Shown here piece by piece: positions 7,005 to 12,164 of a DNA stretch of 12,164 bases. The DNA comes from an uncultured Acetatifactor sp. (GTDB lineage: Bacteria > Bacillota > Clostridia > Lachnospirales > Lachnospiraceae). A program made the translations under genes and the position numbers. The stretch lies in NCBI GenBank assembly GCA_910584865.1, contig CAJUCE010000064.1, positions 1 to 12,164 on the forward strand. The letters run 5' to 3'. How positions within the stretch are numbered: position 1 is the stretch's first letter; each line of letters starts with the position of its first letter. Under the pieces are notes generated by a model. It did no database searches. It was given only the letters and a program-made list of their open reading frames with translations, and was not told where the DNA came from.

Positions 7005-7062
7005 CATAATAAATGTAACCATTAACCACGCGGCGCCTCATGCAGGAGAAAAGGGAAATTTT

Positions 7063-7131
7063 TATGACCTGCACAGAAGCATATAAAGAGCATATCATGA
7101 ATATTTTCAGCGATTTCTGCAAAGTTTTATA
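7063..7131 (+). pseudogene. Truncated remnant of a mobile-element sigma-factor-like gene
   Basis: A ribosome site (AAAAGGG at 7048-7054) and an ATG open a 22-codon frame beginning MTCTEAYKEHIMNIF and ending FCKVL before a TAA. This start resembles the first 20 residues of the sigma-70-like proteins of Lachnospiraceae conjugative elements (M-T-x-x-EAYxxHxxxxFxAFCKVV). Everything after FCKV is missing. A second open stretch from about 7105 to 7257 (NGQTIYTFIGWDDDFIYLYF and onward) in another frame reads like protein but has no start and was not recognised. Confidence 0.4.
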
Positions 7132-7289
7132 ACGGACAGACCATATATACCTTCATTGGCTGGGATGACGACTTTATATACCTGTATTTCGGGGAGAAAA
7201 CCTGTAAGTTGGGAAAAACCAGAGATTTTTACGGTTTTGCATATATAATAAAAAGGTAACATGTTGTTATGACTATTTGGGGTATTGGA

Positions 7290-7500
7290 CACAGAAATGC
7301 CCCATGAAAAGAAAGGGGAGTTTTACAGAAGGGCCGTACTATGGCCTGGTGAGAAGAAGTCACACAGGAGGAAGGAAGATATCTTCCTGTTTAGTTTAAG
7401 GGGAATCTGCCCCGGAAGCGGGGTGTAAGTATCTGTATTTTTCAGCTGAAACTTATATCATTACTTAAGAACAGGCATGGAAACAGCCTTCCCATGCGGC
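7290..7500. other. Hairpin-rich non-coding stretch
   Basis: This part of the 6959-7567 gap has several short inverted repeats in a row. They are CCCC/GGGG (7300-7303, 7315-7318), GGCC/GGCC (7332-7335, 7343-7346), a perfect 16-bp palindrome AGGAAGATATCTTCCT (7373-7388), CCCCG-GAAG-CGGGG (7410-7423) and GCATGG/CCATGC (7475-7480, 7492-7497). GGGG at 7400-7403 could compete for the same CCCC (7410-7413). No supportable gene was found; a 31-codon frame at 7304 lacks a ribosome site. It could be a structured RNA, a leader or an origin-like site. Confidence 0.35.
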
Positions 7501-7507
7501 ATTACAG

Positions 7508-7552
7508 AAAAAGCCAGCGGAACAGACATAAATCTGGGCGGCTGGCTTTTTT
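7508..7552 (-). terminator. Bidirectional terminator of the xre gene
   Basis: AAAAAGCCAGC (7508-7518) pairs with GCTGGCTTTTT (7541-7551). On the minus strand this gives a GC stem followed by a T tract, 16 bases past the xre stop codon. The stem and T tract also work on the plus strand, so it can stop transcription arriving from either side. Confidence 0.8.
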
Positions 7553-7567
7553 GCTTTTTCTGACATA

Positions 7568-7954
7568 CTACGTTTGCTCGTCACGGATACTTTCGGACTG
7601 TTCTTTTAGCATGGCATTCTGATCAGCATCTGTAAGTACAGCTGCAGCAGCCACGAGAGCGGACAGGCTCTTTTCATCGCACAACGGGAGCAGCCGCAGC
7701 AGCTTCTGGTATGTAGAGCCGGTCCTGTCGGCTCCGTCCTGGAAGATACAGTCGTCCGCAGATATGTCGAGCGTTCTGCAGATATGGTAAAACCCTTCAA
7801 TGCTTGGGGAGCAGCGGCCGCGTTCCAGATCCTTCTGGAAGGACACGGAATGGTCAAGCAGCTCCGCACACTCAGCCTGTGTGAGCTTCCGTTTCTGCCT
7901 TGCTTTTTTTAAGGCAGCGCTGAACACACGGGCATCACTGATTGATAAAGACAT
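7568..7954 (-). CDS. XRE-family helix-turn-helix repressor (Tn916 orf9-like position)
   Basis: 128 residues. The start MSLSISDARV at 7954 was chosen because AGGAGGTG (complement of 7961-7968) sits six bases before it; the longer frame to 8017 has no ribosome site. An XRE domain covers residues about 8-70 (FSAALKKARQKRKLTQAECA, then LLDHSVSFQKDLERGRCSPS). The C-terminal part is short and Ala/Leu-rich and may serve dimerisation. Proteins in this place, divergent from two sigma-like genes in Tn916-type elements, repress transfer functions. The repeat at 7970-7994 overlaps its own promoter, so self-repression is likely. A related repeat at 8222-8246 lies in front of the rightward genes. Confidence 0.8.
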   Translation of the reverse strand: MSLSISDARVFSAALKKARQKRKLTQAECAELLDHSVSFQKDLERGRCSPSIEGFYHICRTLDISADDCIFQDGADRTGSTYQKLLRLLPLCDEKSLSALVAAAAVLTDADQNAMLKEQSESIRDEQT

Positions 7955-7969
7955 ACAAATCACCTCCTG

Positions 7970-8003
7970 ATAGTAGTGTATTGCCATACCTAATAAAAGT
8001 AAA
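7970..8003 (-). promoter_or_regulatory. xre promoter with overlapping operator A
   Basis: On the minus strand, TTTACT (complement of 7998-8003) and TACACT (complement of 7975-7980) are 17 bases apart. The expected transcript starts at about the ribosome site, giving a very short leader. Operator A (7970-7994, plus-strand start ATAGTAGTGTA) covers the -10 and most of the spacer. It matches operator B at 8222-8246 in 20 of 25 positions in inverted orientation. Confidence 0.5.
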
Positions 8004-8044
8004 AATGGCATGGACACCCTAAAAGATAGCGCAATAGACTACCT

Positions 8045-8109
8045 GGTGCCCAGACATCTGGTGAACAAAAAAAACATGGTTCATCAGGGTTTTGTTTGGG
8101 TGCCTTTTT
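8045..8109 (+). terminator. Two-part hairpin with T tract in the xre/sigma intergenic region
   Basis: The outer stem GGTGCCCA (8045-8052) with TGGGTGCC (8097-8104) and the inner stem CTGGTGAAC (8058-8066) with GTTCATCAG (8079-8087) are nested, with G-U pairs. They are followed by TTTTT at 8105-8109. It is shaped like a terminator or attenuator. No gene is read into it from the left on this strand, so it may act on a long leader transcript or insulate the divergent genes. Confidence 0.4.
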
Positions 8110-8221
8110 GCGGCCATGGGAGAGGACGCATGGCGGACATTGGGGAATGGTCATAAGCCGGACAGCGGCGGGGGAATTTCGTTAAAAAAATCATATGCTT
8201 CCATGGGGTAAGACCGCGCCT

Positions 8222-8246
8222 ATATGGTAGTGCAGTACACTACTAT
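8222..8246. promoter_or_regulatory. Operator B, inverted copy of the xre operator
   Basis: Contains GGTAGTG-CAGTA-CACTACT, a near-perfect dyad. Its reverse complement begins ATAGTAGTGTA and agrees with operator A in 20 of 25 bases. It lies 165 bases before the sigma-like gene at 8411. A TATATG at 8221-8226 could be a -10 there, but the -35 is weak. XRE control of the rightward genes through this site is inference. Confidence 0.5.
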
Positions 8247-8272
8247 TTCGCGGAAAGTGGAAAGGGTTGGAT

Positions 8273-8321
8273 AAAGGGCATCTATCTGTACATTTGTGCG
8301 GATAAATGCCCTTTCGTTTTT
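8273..8321 (+). terminator. Hairpin terminator or attenuator in the leader of the sigma-like gene
   Basis: AAAGGGCAT (8273-8281) pairs perfectly with ATGCCCTTT (8306-8314), followed by CGTTTTTG. Standing between operator B and the gene at 8411, it would shorten transcripts starting near operator B, as expected of an attenuator. Apart from this, the hairpin at 8045 and the one at 8357, the gap 7955-8410 holds no gene. Confidence 0.6.
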
Positions 8322-8356
8322 GCGACTAAAGCCTGCATAAGTCATTTTACTAGAGG

Positions 8357-8404
8357 GCCTCCGGTCCCACGGTTCACAGGGAAACGTGGAAAAAGACTGG
8401 AGGC
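8357..8404 (+). promoter_or_regulatory. Leader hairpin that hides the ribosome site of the sigma-like gene
   Basis: GCCTCCGGTC (8357-8366) pairs with GACTGGAGGC (8395-8404), all ten pairs counting one G-U. The next five bases, CCACG (8367-8371), pair with CGTGG (8385-8389), leaving an AAAAA bulge. The GGAGG ribosome site (8399-8403, seven bases before the ATG at 8411) lies inside the outer stem. Translation should be blocked until the stem opens. The trigger is unknown. Confidence 0.55.
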
Positions 8405-8410
8405 GAAAGG

Positions 8411-8854
8411 ATGAAAGAAAAACATAACGATTCTGTGCAGAACCGCTTCACGGCATACCTGATGGCGGCTGTGGGTAACACGCGCAAGAAATACTGGGAG
8501 CGGAAATGCCGACTGCAGGGCAGGGAGGCTGCCAGAGAGGATCTTCTGGAGCGTAACTATACGGACTTTGAGGAGCAGTACCGCGCTTACATAGGGGAGC
8601 ATACGGATTTTATCTTCCGGGACTGGCAGAGGTACGGTGAGCTGCTGGACCTTCTGGAGAGCGACCGGCTGGCAAAGGCCATTAGCCGCTTAAGGAACCG
8701 GGACAGGGAGATTCTGTTTGCCAGGGTGTACGGAGAGCTTACCTTTGCGGAACTGGGAGAGCGGTTCCGGATGGAGCCGAAACAGGCAGAGATGGCATAT
8801 TACTATGTGCTCAGGAAACTCAGGAAGGAGATGAATGGGAATGACGGATTTTGA
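8411..8854 (+). CDS. Sigma-70 region 4-like protein of a conjugative element (orf7-like)
   Basis: 147 residues, with GGAGG at 8399-8403. The N-terminal half is charged and helical (FTAYLMAAVGNTRKKYWERK), without a clear region 2. The C-terminal part has a sigma region 4 helix-turn-helix: AISRLRNRDREILFARVYGE, then LTFAELGERFRMEPKQAEMA and YYYVLRKLRKEM. Such proteins sit beside an XRE repressor in Tn916-like elements and activate element genes. It overlaps the next gene by 20 bases, so the two are translated together. Its ribosome site is inside a hairpin. Confidence 0.75.
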   Translation: MKEKHNDSVQNRFTAYLMAAVGNTRKKYWERKCRLQGREAAREDLLERNYTDFEEQYRAYIGEHTDFIFRDWQRYGELLDLLESDRLAKAISRLRNRDREILFARVYGELTFAELGERFRMEPKQAEMAYYYVLRKLRKEMNGNDGF

Positions 8855-9026
8855 GAAGCTGCTGGAGCGTGCGAAGGCGGGGGATAAGGAGGCGCAGGAG
8901 GCGGTCTTCCGGATGTACCGCCCGCTCCTTATCAAGAACGCAATGGAGCAGAACGTGTTCGAGGAGGACCTGTACCAGGAATTCTCGGCAACCCTGTTAA
9001 GCTGCATCCGGACGTTCAGGATTTAG
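8835..9026 (+). CDS. Small helix-turn-helix/sigma region 2-like protein (orf8-like)
   Basis: 63 residues. AAGGAG at 8825-8830 could serve the ATG at 8835 (four bases away) or the in-frame ATG at 8841 (ten bases away, start MTDFEKL). The latter fits the usual start of this family better. The pattern FEKLLERAKAGDKEAQEAVF, then MYRPLLIKNAMEQNVFEEDL and YQEFSATLLSCIRTFRI, is like sigma region 2 and like Orf8 proteins of conjugative transposons. Together with the gene before it, this looks like a sigma factor divided between two proteins. It is followed by 239 bases of repeats before the recombinase gene. Confidence 0.75.
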   Translation: MGMTDFEKLLERAKAGDKEAQEAVFRMYRPLLIKNAMEQNVFEEDLYQEFSATLLSCIRTFRI

Positions 9027-9070
9027 ATGGCACTGGCCTTATGGCACAGTTTCAGGGTTTAAGTGATTGT

Positions 9071-9103
9071 GCAGGGGATTGTTGCGTTTCGGGCATCCCC
9101 TGC
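9071..9103. repeat. Perfect inverted repeat after the orf8-like gene
   Basis: GCAGGGGAT (9071-9079) and ATCCCCTGC (9095-9103) form a perfect 9-bp stem with a 15-base loop. There is no T tract afterwards, so it is a weak terminator at best. It could belong to the recombination region next to it. Confidence 0.5.
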
Positions 9104-9116
9104 GTATAAAATGATG

Positions 9117-9239
9117 TGTCGCAAAAGGTATTGGGCACAACCACGACATCGCAAAACCCAAAAAGGGCTTTTTGCGACAGTAAAACAGGGGTATATGACT
9201 GCCGGAGTGGACATCTCCAAAGGTATACCTTTTGCGACA
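9117..9239. repeat. Putative res site: three inverted subsites for the serine recombinase
   Basis: TGTCGCAAAAGGTAT at 9117-9131 returns perfectly inverted at 9225-9239. Between them, ATCGCAAAA (9148-9156) and TTTTTGCGACA (9169-9179) face each other. The TGTC-ended half-sites group into three dimers: 9117-9148, 9147-9179 and 9212-9239. The last is 28 bp and symmetric about GGTATACC, so it is the best crossover candidate. Three spaced dimers and TGTC ends are the layout of Tn3-family res sites. The position just before the recombinase start also suggests self-regulation. Confidence 0.6.
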
Positions 9240-9265
9240 TGGATTTATACGGAAGGAGGGCTGTC

Positions 9266-9901
9266 ATGGCGGCAAAGAAATTTGGATATGTGCGTGTATC
9301 CACCCGGGAGCAGAACCCGGAGAGGCAGATCCATATCCTGCGGGACGAGGAGGGCATCGATGAGCGTGACATCTATGTGGAGAAAGAATCCGGGAGGAAG
9401 TTTGAACGCCCGGTGTACCGTTCCCTGGTGGACAACATCCTGCGGCAGGGCGATCTGCTGGTGGTGACGGAGCTGAAGCGGTTCGGGAGGAACTACAGCG
9501 AGATCTACAAGGAGTGGTTCCACATTACAAAGGAAATCGGTGCCGACATCAGGGTGACTTCCATGCCCATACTGGATACCACGCAGTCGAAGGAGCTGGT
9601 GGGGCAGCTGATCACGGACGTTGTGCTGGCAGTGTTCGCTTATGTGGCGGATGAGGACTGGACGGAGCGCCATGAGCTGCAGCGGCAGGGAATAGAGGTA
9701 GCCAAAGCAGGCGGGAAGCATCTGGGCAGGCCGAGGGTGGAGTACCCGGAGAACTGGCAGGACTGCTATGGGAGATGGAAAGGCGGCGTAATCTCAGCAA
9801 AGGAGGCAATGACGCTCACCGGACTCAAGAAGGACAGCTTCTACCGGCTGGTGAAAAAATATGAGGCAGAATTTAAGAATGCACAGGAGGAAATGGTATG
9901 A
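9266..9901 (+). CDS. Small serine recombinase (resolvase/invertase family)
   Basis: 211 residues. ATG 9266 follows GGAAGGAGG (9251-9259); the frame extends upstream to 9116 but that part covers the repeat array and has no ribosome site. The resolvase domain begins KKFGYVRVST, with Arg10 and nucleophile Ser12. LVVTELKRFGRNYSEI holds Arg72 and Arg75. The long helix reads AYVADEDWTERHELQRQGI, and a C-terminal helix-turn-helix lies near residues 165-198 (VISAKEAMTLTGLKKDSFYR). The length fits resolvases (about 185-210), not large integrases. Two usual residues differ: Lys71 where an Asp precedes the conserved Arg, and Asp131-Trp132 where Glu-Arg is normal. It may resolve or invert DNA at the array just upstream. 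ATGA overlap links it to the next gene. Confidence 0.88.
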   Translation: MAAKKFGYVRVSTREQNPERQIHILRDEEGIDERDIYVEKESGRKFERPVYRSLVDNILRQGDLLVVTELKRFGRNYSEIYKEWFHITKEIGADIRVTSMPILDTTQSKELVGQLITDVVLAVFAYVADEDWTERHELQRQGIEVAKAGGKHLGRPRVEYPENWQDCYGRWKGGVISAKEAMTLTGLKKDSFYRLVKKYEAEFKNAQEEMV

Positions 9902-10344
9902 ACGGAGACAAAGTGGTGGAAAGGGACAAAATCTTGCAGGTCGTGGAAAAGTACCGGGATTATTTTAAGGAGTGGAATGCGGATGTGGCGTTTGGCACCA
10001 ATAAGAGTAATATTTTTTATGTGTTGGCACCAAGAAATGAATTTGAAACTTTCCTGTTTTTCCAGACAGCGGATCAGCTCGAAAGGATCATACTGGGCAC
10101 GATTGCGGAAAATGTCGAGATTATCATGGAGGCTGGTATAGAAGAAATCTCCATAGGGTTTTCGGCTGATAAAATGGATGGCGAGTATGGAAAGAGCATA
10201 GAACATTATCTGCCGGGGCTTGTGCATAAGCTGGATGTGATCTGCAAGACCGGAGAGGAATGGCAGAATATGATGAGGGTAACATTTAACTCTCTGAAAA
10301 ATGTCTGCGCGGAAATAGCGGAAAAAGAACAGAAAAATGTGTAA
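9898..10344 (+). CDS. Unknown 148-residue protein translated with the recombinase
   Basis: The ATG at 9898 overlaps the recombinase stop (ATGA) and follows AGGAGG at 9885-9890. The protein is mixed alpha/beta and soluble. It has a charged N-terminal helix (VERDKILQVVEKYRDYFKEW), a possible beta pair (ADVAFGTNKSNIFYVLAP, FETFLFFQTADQLERIILGT), a middle segment (EIIMEAGIEEISIGFSADKM) and a C-terminal helical tail ending KEQKNV. No membrane helix, signal peptide or known catalytic motif was seen, and I do not recognise the family. Coupling to the recombinase suggests an accessory or regulatory role in the element. It could equally be carried cargo. Confidence 0.6.
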   Translation: MNGDKVVERDKILQVVEKYRDYFKEWNADVAFGTNKSNIFYVLAPRNEFETFLFFQTADQLERIILGTIAENVEIIMEAGIEEISIGFSADKMDGEYGKSIEHYLPGLVHKLDVICKTGEEWQNMMRVTFNSLKNVCAEIAEKEQKNV

Positions 10345-10414
10345 AAAGTTTCAAGGAAACAGGGGGAATGGAACTCCTTATTATATGAGAATAGATTTTA
10401 GAGGAGGACTGTTT

Positions 10415-10648
10415 ATGAAACAGGGTACATTATTTTATGATAAGCAAAGCGGCAGGTACAATTTCCATTACACTGACGGGGACGGTGACAGGCGCGATTA
10501 TGGCGGCATCCACTGCGGGGAGGTCTTTGAGTTCAGGCTGAATGATGTCTGGGTTCCCGCCCGCGTGGAGATGGGCATGGATGACAAATGGTATCTGGTT
10601 GGACTGCCGGGACTGAGGTTGGATGGGCTGGATGTGAGGCAGGAATAG
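10415..10648 (+). CDS. DUF5348-like small protein
   Basis: 77 residues. The start MKQGTLFYDK at 10415 is used because GAGGAGG (10401-10407) precedes it; a longer frame from 10337 overlaps the previous gene and lacks a ribosome site. The pattern GTLFYDKQSGRYNFHYTDGD, then YGGIHCGEVFEFRL, VWVPARVEMGMDDKWYLVGL and PGLRLDGLDVR matches the DUF5348 layout. DUF5348 proteins are common in Firmicute mobile elements and have no known function. The whole protein is one compact beta-rich domain. It lies 70 bases after the unknown gene, probably in the same transcript. Confidence 0.7.
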   Translation: MKQGTLFYDKQSGRYNFHYTDGDGDRRDYGGIHCGEVFEFRLNDVWVPARVEMGMDDKWYLVGLPGLRLDGLDVRQE

Positions 10649-10686
10649 CAGACAATATTAAAAAATGAAAAATATCCTATATGGTT

Positions 10687-10768
10687 GTGAAACAGGGATT
10701 GACCTTATGAAGTTTCACTGATATAATAGGTTTCACTAATGGAATGAAAGTGGTGATTAAAGTGAAAC
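10687..10768 (+). promoter_or_regulatory. Promoter of the AbiE operon with four GTGAAAC operator half-sites
   Basis: TTGACC (10699-10704) and a perfect TATAAT (10722-10727) are 17 bases apart. GTGAAAC/GTTTCAC occurs four times: 10687-10693 (plus), 10712-10718 (minus, in the spacer), 10730-10736 (minus, at the transcription start) and 10762-10768 (plus). The last two, as GGTTTCACT and AGTGAAACC, form a perfect 9-bp inverted repeat. AbiEi antitoxins are known to repress their own promoter by binding inverted repeats, which fits this placing. Confidence 0.65.
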
Positions 10769-11787
10769 CGGATGACAGAAAAGGGATGGAATGTGTAGAA
10801 AACAAATTTCTTAAGCTCCCCAATATCCAGAAATATGAAGTGGACCGGAGAACGGAAGATGGATTCATTGCATCTGTTGAAATGGAAGATGGCTTTGTGT
10901 TCAAAATATATGCCTATTCCTTACAGCAGGTATTCCCTTCAACTGTCATGCAGCTGATTGGAACAAAGAACGATAATACAGGAGTCCGCATTTTGATTTC
11001 ACCGTATATATCGGAGAGGACAGCGCAGATATGTGAAGAGAATGGAATGGGGTATTTTGATTATGCCGGAAACTGCTGGTTTGTGGGACATTCCATTTAT
11101 CTGTCTGAGCGGGGCAATAAGAACCCCCAGCCAAAGCAGCGCAGTGCCGTTTCCATATTTGAGAGGTCATCAGTGGTTTCCTCCCTGATCCTGCGGGAGC
11201 TCTTTGCAGATATAAATAGGGTGTGGAAGTTAAAGCACCTGTCGGAAAAGGTTGGCTGCAGCATCGGCCAGGTCTCCAAAGTAATGGGGTTCCTGATGAA
11301 GAATGCCTGGGCAGTCAGGACGGCGGAGGGCTATGCTGTTTCAGAGCCTGGCCTGGTTATAAGGGAATGGGGCAGGGCCTATGGCAGGAAAGATGCAGTT
11401 TCATATCCCTGCTACAGCCTGGATAACATTTCCGTCCTGGAAGGGAAGCTGCGGGAATTGAAACAAGATACGGGGATAGAGAGCTATCTTACAGGCTTTT
11501 CCGGCGGTGTCCGGTATGCGCCGGTGGTCCGGTATAATAAAGTCCATGTATATATGGCACCGGAGGATATACGGGAAGCAGTCCGTTATCTGGGGATAAA
11601 AGAGGTGGAAAGCGGTGCCAATATGGTCATTTACCCTTTGGAGAATGATTCTTATATAAAAGACTGCCGGATCATCACAGGGGATATGGTGGTGTCGCCA
11701 TTGCAGGTCTGCCTGGACAGCCTGCAGCTAAAGGGACGGGGAGAGGAACTGGCCGAAGCTGTCCTGCAAAAGGAGATTATCAGATGA
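10744..11787 (+). CDS. abiEi: Type IV toxin-antitoxin AbiEi-family antitoxin/repressor
   Basis: 347 residues from ATG 10744. The family pairs with the AbiEii nucleotidyltransferase toxin in phage defence and represses its own promoter. Visible are RILISPYISERTAQICEENG with GYFDYAGN (residues 82-110) and a winged helix at about 140-200 (SSVVSSLILRELFADINRVW, KLKHLSEKVGCSIGQVSKVM). The C-terminal domain has LTGFSGGVRYAPVVRYNKVH near 249 and VVSPLQVCLDSLQLKGRGEE near 316. This is the longer AbiEi type common in Clostridia. The start is uncertain: ATG 10744 has a leader of only about ten bases and no ribosome site, while ATG 10786 (MECVENKF) has AAAAGGG directly against it. It overlaps the toxin gene by ATGA. 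Confidence 0.85.
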   Translation: MKVVIKVKPDDRKGMECVENKFLKLPNIQKYEVDRRTEDGFIASVEMEDGFVFKIYAYSLQQVFPSTVMQLIGTKNDNTGVRILISPYISERTAQICEENGMGYFDYAGNCWFVGHSIYLSERGNKNPQPKQRSAVSIFERSSVVSSLILRELFADINRVWKLKHLSEKVGCSIGQVSKVMGFLMKNAWAVRTAEGYAVSEPGLVIREWGRAYGRKDAVSYPCYSLDNISVLEGKLRELKQDTGIESYLTGFSGGVRYAPVVRYNKVHVYMAPEDIREAVRYLGIKEVESGANMVIYPLENDSYIKDCRIITGDMVVSPLQVCLDSLQLKGRGEELAEAVLQKEIIR

Positions 11788-12164
11788 TAAAGGATGAAGA
11801 TTTGAAGAGCAGCATTGATTATTCCGAGGGACAGAAAGAAGCGGCCCACAGGATACTGGTGGAGCTGGTCAATATTTTTAAGGAATACGAGGATGACATC
11901 CGCATTGTGGGCGGCTGGGTCCCTGACCTGATGTTTCCGGGAGAAGGGCATATTGGCAGCGTGGATGTCGATGTCCTGATCAACCATCTGACACTGCATG
12001 ACGAAGGGTATCAGAATACGGCAAGGATTCTGCAGGGCAGCGGATACAGGGAGCATCCGGATAAATATTTCTCATTTGTGAAAACAGTAGAGATAGAGGG
12101 GGTTCCATATGATGTGGATGTTGACATCCTTGCAGGAATGTACGGCGGGACCCAGCCAAAGAAA
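11784..12164 (+). CDS. abiEii: AbiEii/AbiGii-family nucleotidyltransferase toxin, 3' end beyond the window
   Basis: Open frame to the right edge giving 127 residues with no stop. AAAAGGAG at 11769-11776 serves the ATG at 11784, which overlaps the antitoxin stop by four bases. The nucleotidyltransferase motif is present: IVGGWVPDLM (residues 41-50), then GSVDVDVLI with Asp61 and Asp63 as metal ligands, and a further acidic strand YDVDVDIL near residues 109-116 that can supply the third carboxylate. AbiEii toxins transfer nucleotides onto a cellular target and stop growth during phage infection unless restrained by AbiEi. All active-site acids visible here are intact. The C-terminal half cannot be judged. 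Confidence 0.85.
   Translation, partial: MIKDEDLKSSIDYSEGQKEAAHRILVELVNIFKEYEDDIRIVGGWVPDLMFPGEGHIGSVDVDVLINHLTLHDEGYQNTARILQGSGYREHPDKYFSFVKTVEIEGVPYDVDVDILAGMYGGTQPKK

Noticed and set aside
7304..7399. 31-codon frame starting MKRKGSFTEG
   Set aside because: No ribosome site, spans several hairpins and resembles no known protein.
8342..8602. Minus-strand 86-codon frame over the sigma-like gene leader
   Set aside because: Antisense to a gene with a good ribosome site and family pattern; it has no start signal.
9063..9467. 134-codon plus-strand frame overlapping the recombinase start
   Set aside because: It runs through the repeat array and is Arg/Trp/Cys-rich with no ribosome site; the recombinase frame is clearly the real one.
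9052..9721. Long minus-strand open frames opposite the recombinase (9052-9372, 9245-9721)
   Set aside because: They are antisense shadows of a GC-rich gene with clear motifs; no ribosome sites and no recognisable protein pattern.

Overview
The window looks like an accessory region from a gut-type Firmicute, most likely Clostridia/Lachnospiraceae. The basis is strong AGGAGG-type ribosome sites on nearly every gene and the set of protein families: a LytTR/AgrC pair, BlaI/BlaR1, a DUF5348-like protein and the large AbiEi antitoxin. Species cannot be set from the sequence alone. No rRNA, tRNA or CRISPR array was seen.

Left part (1-4550). The tail of a membrane protein resembling a CPBP/CAAX protease is followed by a small DUF5808-like membrane protein. 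Next come a LytTR response regulator and an AgrC-type sensor kinase cut in two by one in-frame TAG. Two intact genes of unknown function follow (2819-3529, probably DUF3879; 3645-4307). A pair of 20-bp direct repeats lies in front of the first, a plausible binding site for the LytTR regulator. After them lies a decayed fragment resembling a bacterial Ig-like domain.

Middle (4640-7560). A perfect hairpin terminator is followed by a BlaI/BlaR1-type pair, whose promoter carries two BlaI-like operators. BlaR1 has the HELIH zinc-protease site but no recognisable penicillin-sensor domain. The 600 bases after it hold a sigma-factor-like gene remnant and a run of hairpins.

Right part (7560-12164). 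This has the order of a Tn916-type regulatory module: a leftward XRE repressor, then two rightward overlapping sigma-factor-like genes (like orf9, orf7 and orf8). A small serine recombinase follows, with an upstream array of TGTCGCAAAA half-sites arranged like a three-subsite res site. Then come an unknown 148-residue protein, a DUF5348-like protein, and an AbiE type IV toxin-antitoxin (phage-defence) pair whose toxin gene runs off the window edge. Operator-like repeats sit at the xre promoter and its facing leader, and at the abiEi promoter. A hairpin that would hide the ribosome site precedes the first sigma-like gene.

Overall this reads as stacked mobile-element and regulatory cargo: one damaged sensory system controlling undescribed proteins, one BlaIR-like sensor, and one recombinase-plus-defence module.
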